The position numbers were made by a program, and so were the translations under genes. From positions 1 through 11,269 of the forward strand of contig NZ_CABSIF010000025.1 of the NCBI RefSeq assembly GCF_902477725.1: a DNA stretch of 11,269 bases. Direction: 5' to 3'. This document shows positions 6,702 to 11,269 of the stretch, piece after piece. The notes beneath the pieces were generated by a model, which was not told the DNA's origin, searched no databases, and was given only the letters and a program-made list of their open reading frames with translations. This DNA is from an uncultured Desulfovibrio sp. GTDB taxonomy: Bacteria > Desulfobacterota > Desulfovibrionia > Desulfovibrionales > Desulfovibrionaceae. Positions within the stretch are counted from its first letter, which is position 1; the number at the start of each line of letters is the position of its first letter.

Positions 6702-7286
6702 TTAACCAAAAACATTATGCTCGCGCAGCGTGTTACAGGCAATAGCCAGCAGGGTCAGCCCGCCCAGCAGTTCAGCCCATCCGTTGACCGCGCAGAGGTT
6801 GGCCAGCGCCTTGCCCAGATATACGCCCACAGCGGTAATGACCGCGCAGACCAGACCGATCATCAGGGCCGGACTCCAGACAGAAGTTCCCAGAATTGCA
6901 AAAGAAAGGCCCACGGCCAGGGCATCGATGCTTGTGGCAACGCTCAGCACCAGCAGGTTACGCCCCACAGTGGGATCCACCGAAGGACGCGGACAGGAGG
7001 AACTCGCCCGTAGGGCCGAAAACCCCGAAAACACCATTTTGCCGCCTATCCAGCCCAGCAGGGCAAAGGCGATCCAGTGATCCCACGCTTCCATATAAGA
7101 ACGCACGGTAATGCCCAGATACCACCCCACCACCGGCATGGCGAACTGAAAAAAACCGAATGCCGCGGAAAGGCGGAAGTAATGACGCGCCTGCGGCGCG
7201 CGCAAGGCGCAGCCCGAAGCCAGGGCAACGGCAAACGCATCCATGGAAAGGGCAACGGCCAGGAGCAGAACAGCAAAAAACGACAT
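6702..7286 (-). CDS. mntP: Manganese efflux pump MntP
   Basis: MntP exports Mn2+ from the cytoplasm and protects against manganese overload. The 194 residues fit the family (about 190) and show six hydrophobic segments in two homologous halves. The family signatures are present: SMDAFAVALASG with D16 in helix 1 and the matching SIDALAVGLSFA with D121 in the second half, the two acidic residues that carry the metal in the E. coli protein (D16 and D118). The ATG at 7286 was chosen because the first helix and the SMDAF motif begin directly after it; GGGG lies six bases upstream. An in-frame extension of 83 residues without family similarity is rejected. The promoter at 7344-7372 gives a leader of only about 50 bases, too short for a yybP-ykoY manganese riboswitch, and I see no such motif. 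Confidence 0.95.
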   Translation of the reverse strand: MSFFAVLLLAVALSMDAFAVALASGCALRAPQARHYFRLSAAFGFFQFAMPVVGWYLGITVRSYMEAWDHWIAFALLGWIGGKMVFSGFSALRASSSCPRPSVDPTVGRNLLVLSVATSIDALAVGLSFAILGTSVWSPALMIGLVCAVITAVGVYLGKALANLCAVNGWAELLGGLTLLAIACNTLREHNVFG

Positions 7287-7343
7287 AAAAACCCCATGCT
7301 GCGGTGCGCAATGACCGCCCAAATTGATTGCAGAGTGGCGTGA

Positions 7344-7372
7344 ACTATAGGGCAAGGGCCGCTCAGGAGCAA
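7344..7372 (-). promoter_or_regulatory. Sigma70-type promoter of mntP
   Basis: On the minus strand TTGCTC (7372-7367), a 17-base spacer and TATAGT (7349-7344, 5 of 6) lie 57 bases before the mntP start. It is the best -10 in the divergent region. A clear repressor operator for manganese control was not seen. Confidence 0.6.
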
Positions 7373-7422
7373 GAGAGGTCTTTCGCTTGCGGCTGACACG
7401 GCCTCGGGATACAAGGCTGGGT

Positions 7423-8364
7423 ATGCAAACTATTCCTTCTTGGCTTTTCTGCTGGCAATGGATTGCCGCTGTTCTGACCCTGGGCGCAAGCGCCGCTTCG
7501 GCCATGCCCGTTATTATCGCTCTCACCCTGGCCACCGGCAGACGGGGGCAGGCCAGGCTCAGCGCCTATGGAGCGCGCACCCTCGCCCGCTGCGCTGCGG
7601 GGCTAGCTGTTCTCGGCCCGCTGCTGGCCGCAGGCAGTGTTCTTGCCCTGCTGGCAAGCGTGCGCAGCATGGAACATATGTTTGAAGGCGTATCATTGTG
7701 GATGCCAGCCATGCTGCCCTACACAACGGCGGTTGCCGCATGGCTGGCTGGCATACTCTGCCTGCTGCTGTATCTTGCGGCTGACCGCGCTGCCCCCGTG
7801 CCGCAAGCTGCGCAGGATTACTGGCAGCCGGGGCAGATCGGCCTGCGTGTTGGCCTTGCGCTGCTGGCGGCCCTCTGCTTTTTTGCCGCGCAGGTTTTGC
7901 CCAACTGGCCCTTTTCCGGCCTGCCGCAAGGGCTGAGCATAGGGGATGTGGCTCTGGCCGTGCTTCCCAAAACCCTTCACGACTACTTTACCGCATTGGC
8001 CCCAGCGGGCAGTGTTGCACTGATCATCCTTTCCCTTGTGGCCCGCAACAGTGGAGCCGCATTCACGCTGGCGGACGAACAGCGCGCTGCCCGCTGGTGC
8101 GCCCTGTGGGCCATGGTGGGCTTTATCCCCCGCTGCATTGACCGCTGGGGGCTTGTGATCGGCTTTTCCCTGCGGCAGGGGCCCTTGCCGCAAGGGCTGG
8201 CGGAACAGGCAATGGGCCTTGTGCCCATGACCCTCGCCATTGCCTGCTGGGTGGCCCTGTTTGTTCTGCGCGCCCCCCGCAAATTTTACTGGCTCAACGT
8301 TCTTGGGCTTCTGCTGCTTGTGCTTGGCGCGAGTTTTCCGTTCCTTTTGGCGCTCGGGCGCTGA
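7423..8364 (+). CDS. Multi-helix membrane protein of unknown function
   Basis: I do not recognise this 313-residue protein. It has about eight hydrophobic segments, near residues 10-38, 55-80, 95-121, 138-160, 190-208, 225-247, 265-283 and 289-311, with short positively charged loops such as RRGQARLSAYGARTLAR (40-56). No cofactor motif, Walker box or transporter signature is visible. The cytoplasmic or periplasmic ends cannot be fixed by eye, though the basic loops at 40-56 and 220-240 suggest cytoplasmic sides. The start at 7423 is chosen because AAGG lies six bases upstream; a second ATG 36 bases earlier in frame is less well placed. It is divergent from mntP and is followed after 77 bases by an exported protein gene, with which it probably shares a transcript. 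It could be a membrane-bound respiratory subunit or a transporter, but nothing in the sequence decides this. Confidence 0.8.
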   Translation: MQTIPSWLFCWQWIAAVLTLGASAASAMPVIIALTLATGRRGQARLSAYGARTLARCAAGLAVLGPLLAAGSVLALLASVRSMEHMFEGVSLWMPAMLPYTTAVAAWLAGILCLLLYLAADRAAPVPQAAQDYWQPGQIGLRVGLALLAALCFFAAQVLPNWPFSGLPQGLSIGDVALAVLPKTLHDYFTALAPAGSVALIILSLVARNSGAAFTLADEQRAARWCALWAMVGFIPRCIDRWGLVIGFSLRQGPLPQGLAEQAMGLVPMTLAIACWVALFVLRAPRKFYWLNVLGLLLLVLGASFPFLLALGR

Positions 8365-8441
8365 TGCTTGCCCCGCACACGGGCAGCGCGTATACCCAAC
8401 TGCACATACGGATTCGATTTTTCCGCAACCCGGAGGTTCCC

Positions 8442-8942
8442 ATGCGGACTTTGTTTTTTCTGTCCCTTCTCATGCTCTGCCTGACGGTCACAGCCCAGGC
8501 TGAACCGCGCTCGTTTACGCTTTTCAGTGCCGACCTGCCCCAAGGCTGGGACGGCGAGGAAAAGATGGGCTTCAAATCGGGCAATCCCGATGAATGCATG
8601 CTGATTCTGGGCCTTTCCAACGAAAAGAAAGACGACTACGCCGCACTCATCAGCATTTTTGTTCTGCCCAATACGCAAAATGACGACAGCGCTTCCATTG
8701 CCAACAAGCTTGCCCCTCTTCAGGCCAACGCTTCCCAGCCCCGCCCGCAGGGGCCGTTCTGGACGTTTAACGGCGAACTGCGCAGCCAGGCCTTTCCCGC
8801 CCCCGGCGTGACCAAGGTCAACGCCACGGCAGACAAGGTCCTTATTGCCATTGTTCAGGATCCTGACCAGCGTGGAGCCGAAGCTATTTTTGCCAGCCTC
8901 AAGGGCCTCACCCCCGAAACGCGCAAGCTGCTCGGCCAGTAA
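8442..8942 (+). CDS. Small exported protein of unknown function
   Basis: A 166-residue protein with a clear signal peptide: MR, a hydrophobic core TLFFLSLLMLCLTV and a cleavage motif AQA-E near residue 20, giving a mature periplasmic protein of about 146 residues. There is no lipobox cysteine, so it is not a lipoprotein. The mature part begins RSFTLFSADLPQGWDGEEK; the stretch FSADLPQGW resembles the start of small periplasmic domains of unknown function, but I cannot name a family. The single mature cysteine (DECMLIL) makes a disulfide within the monomer unlikely. The ATG at 8442 is strongly supported by GGAGG six bases upstream. It follows the membrane protein gene by 77 bases and ends 46 bases before a strong terminator, so the two likely form a unit. 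Confidence 0.85.
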   Translation: MRTLFFLSLLMLCLTVTAQAEPRSFTLFSADLPQGWDGEEKMGFKSGNPDECMLILGLSNEKKDDYAALISIFVLPNTQNDDSASIANKLAPLQANASQPRPQGPFWTFNGELRSQAFPAPGVTKVNATADKVLIAIVQDPDQRGAEAIFASLKGLTPETRKLLGQ

Positions 8943-8988
8943 ACAGACTCTGCACATAGTTGACGCGGCTTTTTCTCAACAGGCCGTA

Positions 8989-9034
8989 ATGTAAAACACC
9001 GGCTGCCCTGCAAAGGACAGCCGGTGTTTTACAT
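8989..9034. terminator. Bidirectional terminator, 17-bp perfect inverted repeat
   Basis: The arms 8989-9005 and 9018-9034 are perfect reverse complements over 17 bases (core ACACCGGCTG) around a 12-base loop. Each arm ends in the AAAAC/GTTTT run, so a GC-rich stem followed by T-rich sequence is read on both strands. It lies 46 bases after the plus-strand exported protein and 20 bases after the minus-strand ilvA stop, and would serve both convergent genes. Confidence 0.9.
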
Positions 9035-9054
9035 TTATTCAGCTTCAGACGGGG

Positions 9055-10590
9055 CTATTCGTGCCAGCCCAGAAACATCTTGTAGGCATCGTTGGTGGAT
9101 TCTTCCACATGAGGATAGCCCATGGCTTCAACTCGCTTGAGAAAATCCTCAAAAGCTTCCTTCTTTTCATCGGGTGCCTCAAATCCCACAAGCACGCGGC
9201 CAAAATCCGCGCCGTGATAACGGTACTGGAACAGCGAAATGCTGAAATCCACGCGCATGGCGTCCATAAAGTCCAGCAGCGCGCCGGGGCGTTCGGGGAA
9301 GGTGAAGCGCAGCAAACGCTCGTGCAGAATCTGTGGCGCGTTGCCGCCTACCAGATGCCGCACATGCACCTTGGCCAGTTCGTTATCCGTGAGGTCAATG
9401 GCCTCAAAGCCCTTGCCGCGCAATTCTTTCAGCACCTGGGGCACATCATCGCGCCCGTTGATCTTGATGCCCACCAGCACCCTGGCCTTTACCGGGTCTG
9501 AATACCGGGTGCAGAGTTCCGTGATGTTGCGGCTGCCAAAAGAGGCGCACAACTGCCGGAAGCTGCCCACGGTTTCGGGGATGGTCACTGCCAGCAGGGC
9601 TTCACGCTGAGCGCCTATTTCCGCGCGGTCAACCACGTGGCTCAGGCGGTCAAAGTTCATATTTGCGCCGCTCACAATGGCTACCAGGGTGGCATCATGC
9701 AGATCCCCCGCCTTGGCATAGGCCCGCAGGCCAGCCAGGGCGAGCGCGCCCGCAGGCTCAGCCACCACGCGGGTGTCTTCAAAAATATCCTTGATGGCAC
9801 CGCAGATGGCGTCCGTTTCCACGGTGATGATGTCGTCAAGCAGGTCGCGGCACAGAACAAAGGTTTCTTCACCCACCAGCTTGACGGCCACGCCGTCGGC
9901 AAACAGACCCACATCGTGCAGTTCCACCCGCTGCCCGGCCATGACGGAACGCCGCATGGCGTCGGAATCCACAGGCTCCACGCCGATGACGCGGATTTCA
10001 GGCCGCAGGTTCTTGATGTAGGCGGCAACGCCCGCCGCCATGCCGCCCCCGCCGATGGGGACAAAAACGGCGTGTATATCGCCGGGGTGCTGACGCAGGA
10101 TTTCCATGCCGATGGTGCCCTGCCCTGCGATGACATCCGGGTCGTCAAAAGGCGGAATGTACACGCAGCCGGTTTCCTGAATCAGGTCAAGCGTATGCTT
10201 CCAGGCATCGCTGAAAGACTCCCCGGAAAGCACAACCTGACCACCCAGCCGCTTCACAGCCTCGACCTTGATGGCAGGCGTGGTCACGGGCATGACAATG
10301 GTAGCTTCGCACCCCAGCTTGCGCGCGCCAAGGGCAACGCCCTGAGCGTGATTGCCAGCCGAGGCGGTAATAATGCCCCTGCGCAGTTCTTCCTTGGTAA
10401 GGTGCGCCATCTTGTTGTAGGCGCCTCTGATCTTGAAGGAAAAAACAGGCTGGAGGTCTTCGCGCTTGAGCAAAATATTATTGCCGGTGCGGCGCGAAAG
10501 ACTGACCGCCTCGTCCAGGGGGGTTTCTACCGCCACGTCGTACACGCGGCTCAAAAGGATACGGTTCAGGTATTCGCTGTGCTTGTCCAT
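9055..10590 (-). CDS. ilvA: Biosynthetic threonine ammonia-lyase (threonine deaminase)
   Basis: IlvA is the PLP enzyme that converts threonine to 2-oxobutanoate and ammonia, the committed step to isoleucine. The 511 residues agree with the long biosynthetic form (E. coli 514) with two C-terminal ACT-like regulatory domains, not the short catabolic form. The PLP lysine is K53 in KREDLQPVFSFKIRGAYNKM, the phosphate-binding glycine loop is GGGG (180-183) in VPIGGGGMAAG, and the substrate-binding SAGNHAQG is at 78-85. ACT-like domains run about 331-402 and 425-497, the expected site of isoleucine feedback inhibition. The ATG at 10590 has AAGGA eight bases upstream; an in-frame upstream extension is unsupported. 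A good promoter lies 72 bases upstream. The leader of about 65 bases shows no T-box or isoleucine-rich leader peptide, so control is probably allosteric rather than by attenuation. Confidence 0.96.
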   Translation of the reverse strand: MDKHSEYLNRILLSRVYDVAVETPLDEAVSLSRRTGNNILLKREDLQPVFSFKIRGAYNKMAHLTKEELRRGIITASAGNHAQGVALGARKLGCEATIVMPVTTPAIKVEAVKRLGGQVVLSGESFSDAWKHTLDLIQETGCVYIPPFDDPDVIAGQGTIGMEILRQHPGDIHAVFVPIGGGGMAAGVAAYIKNLRPEIRVIGVEPVDSDAMRRSVMAGQRVELHDVGLFADGVAVKLVGEETFVLCRDLLDDIITVETDAICGAIKDIFEDTRVVAEPAGALALAGLRAYAKAGDLHDATLVAIVSGANMNFDRLSHVVDRAEIGAQREALLAVTIPETVGSFRQLCASFGSRNITELCTRYSDPVKARVLVGIKINGRDDVPQVLKELRGKGFEAIDLTDNELAKVHVRHLVGGNAPQILHERLLRFTFPERPGALLDFMDAMRVDFSISLFQYRYHGADFGRVLVGFEAPDEKKEAFEDFLKRVEAMGYPHVEESTNDAYKMFLGWHE

Positions 10591-10661
10591 GAAAATGTCC
10601 TTGCGGGGCTTCGCGCATGGCCGCCCTTGCGGTCGAAAAACGCATTTTTGTAAGGCCAATC

Positions 10662-10690
10662 TTTATATACCCGCAAGAAATGCTTCTCAA
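10662..10690 (-). promoter_or_regulatory. Sigma70-type promoter of ilvA
   Basis: On the minus strand TTGAGA (10690-10685, 5 of 6), a 17-base spacer and TATAAA (10667-10662, 5 of 6) form the best promoter in the window. The start would be near 10655, leaving a leader of about 65 bases. The leader contains a small CCGC-AAGG-GCGG hairpin. Confidence 0.75.
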
Positions 10691-10802
10691 GTGCTTACTT
10701 TTTAAAATTCGCGCTGCTTCTACGGGCTTACATTCTGTTTTTGACGCGTTTTTTCCCCGCCACGGGGCACATCGGCCCAAGCTTGCCCCACTGTTGCGTA
10801 TC

Positions 10803-10831
10803 TGTACAGCTACAGGCCATTGCGCTATGCT
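10803..10831 (+). promoter_or_regulatory. Possible promoter of the right-edge methyltransferase
   Basis: TGTACA (10803-10808), a 17-base spacer and TATGCT (10826-10831) each match consensus at about 4 of 6. The start of transcription would fall at or next to the ATG at 10838, and no Shine-Dalgarno sequence is visible, so a leaderless mRNA is possible. Low confidence. Confidence 0.3.
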
Positions 10832-10837
10832 TGCCGA

Positions 10838-11269
10838 ATGACCGAACTGACTTCCGAATTTTCCCAGTCTGAAACGCATGGCCTGACCGAATACACGCCG
10901 CACATTTCAGTGCGCGCAGCAGGTCGCCTGTGGCGGCTCACCCGGGCCGCCGACCTTGAGCAGCTTTGGGACGCCATGACGGCCTCGCCCGATGATTTTG
11001 ACGATGAACGCCTGCCCTACTGGACGGAGCTCTGGCCTTCAAGCGTCGCCCTGGCAGGCTGGCTTGCGCAGCAACGGCAATGCATCGACGGGCAGCCCTG
11101 TCTGGATATCGGCTGCGGCCTGGGCCTCACCGCCATGGTGGGCCAGTGGCTTGGCGCAAAAATGACTGCCATGGACTATGAGGAAGCCGCCCTGCACTTT
11201 GCGGCCCGTAACGCCGATATCAACGAAGTGCCGCAGCCGCTGTGGACAGTCATGGACTGGCGGCGGCCC
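10838..11269 (+). CDS. SAM-dependent methyltransferase, partial (5' part)
   Basis: The first 144 codons of a class I methyltransferase; the gene runs off the right edge. SAM-binding motif I is clear, CLDIGCGLGLTAM, at residues 88-100. It is followed by an acidic second motif, AMDYEEAALHFAARNADIN. The preceding LPYWTELWPSSVALAGWL (59-76) is typical of the Methyltransf_16-like group that includes small protein lysine methyltransferases such as the ETF-beta enzyme, so a protein substrate is more likely than a small molecule, but this is inference. The ATG at 10838 has no good ribosome binding site; the protein reads as coding from there without a stop. It is divergent from ilvA, with a shared region of 247 bases between the starts. 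Confidence 0.85.
   Translation, partial: MTELTSEFSQSETHGLTEYTPHISVRAAGRLWRLTRAADLEQLWDAMTASPDDFDDERLPYWTELWPSSVALAGWLAQQRQCIDGQPCLDIGCGLGLTAMVGQWLGAKMTAMDYEEAALHFAARNADINEVPQPLWTVMDWRRP

Noticed and set aside
7287..7344. A yybP-ykoY manganese riboswitch before mntP
   Set aside because: The leader from the predicted promoter is about 50 bases, too short, and the conserved riboswitch core is not visible.
9637..10653. A 338-codon open frame on the plus strand
   Set aside because: It lies opposite ilvA, whose motifs are unambiguous, and its product has no recognisable domain.
10591..10660. T-box or leader-peptide attenuation of ilvA
   Set aside because: The leader is about 65 bases, shows no T-box core or terminator/antiterminator pair, and its short in-frame peptide is not rich in isoleucine, valine or leucine.
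10741..10775. CCCCG-CCA-CGGGG hairpin next to a T6 run as a terminator
   Set aside because: The T-run lies before the stem on the plus strand and reads as A on the minus strand after the stem, so neither direction gives a standard terminator.
1..11269. CRISPR array, insertion sequence, integrase, toxin-antitoxin or phage genes
   Set aside because: No spaced direct repeats, transposase or recombinase motifs, or paired small toxin/antitoxin frames were seen; base use is even across the window.

Overview
The window looks like ordinary, GC-rich chromosomal DNA from a Gram-negative sulfate reducer of the Desulfovibrionaceae type. This is an inference from protein style, base composition and the gene neighbourhood (zapA, 6S RNA, rny, a full-length GlmU, a two-ACT-like-domain IlvA). 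No mobile element, CRISPR array, tRNA or rRNA is visible. Nine complete protein genes can be named or placed in a family, two more are unassigned or only weakly assigned, and one gene runs off the right edge. There is one well-supported small RNA gene, 6S RNA, which protein-based annotation would miss.

Layout, left to right. Positions 1-214 have no convincing gene; they hold a perfect small hairpin and a bidirectional terminator. From 215 to 3425 a minus-strand block reads, in transcription order: a ZapB-like coiled-coil protein, zapA, ssrS (6S RNA), a structured untranslated stretch of about 200 bases, rny (RNase Y), and a UPF0126/TRIC-type membrane protein. A strong terminator at 3480-3513 separates it from a second minus-strand block, mntP - osmC-like - family 2 glycosyltransferase - glmU (7286 down to 3559). 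A divergent promoter region around 7290-7420 separates mntP from two plus-strand genes of unknown function: an eight-helix membrane protein and a small exported protein. These two converge on ilvA (minus strand) through a 17-bp perfect inverted-repeat terminator. ilvA has a good sigma70-type promoter and lies divergent from a truncated SAM-dependent methyltransferase gene at the right edge.

How the genes work together. The first block joins cell-division accessory factors (ZapB-like, ZapA), the RNA polymerase regulator 6S RNA, and the membrane-bound mRNA decay enzyme RNase Y. The second block combines manganese export, a thiol peroxide-type OsmC protein, a glycosyltransferase, and the enzyme that makes UDP-GlcNAc, the precursor of peptidoglycan and lipopolysaccharide. 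ilvA supplies 2-oxobutanoate for isoleucine.

I found no clear undescribed multi-gene system. The items most worth a second look are the 6S RNA with a perfect TATAAT in its bubble strand, the hairpin-rich stretch between 6S and rny with mutually exclusive pairings, the operator-like inverted repeat before the UPF0126 gene, and the unknown membrane/exported protein pair.
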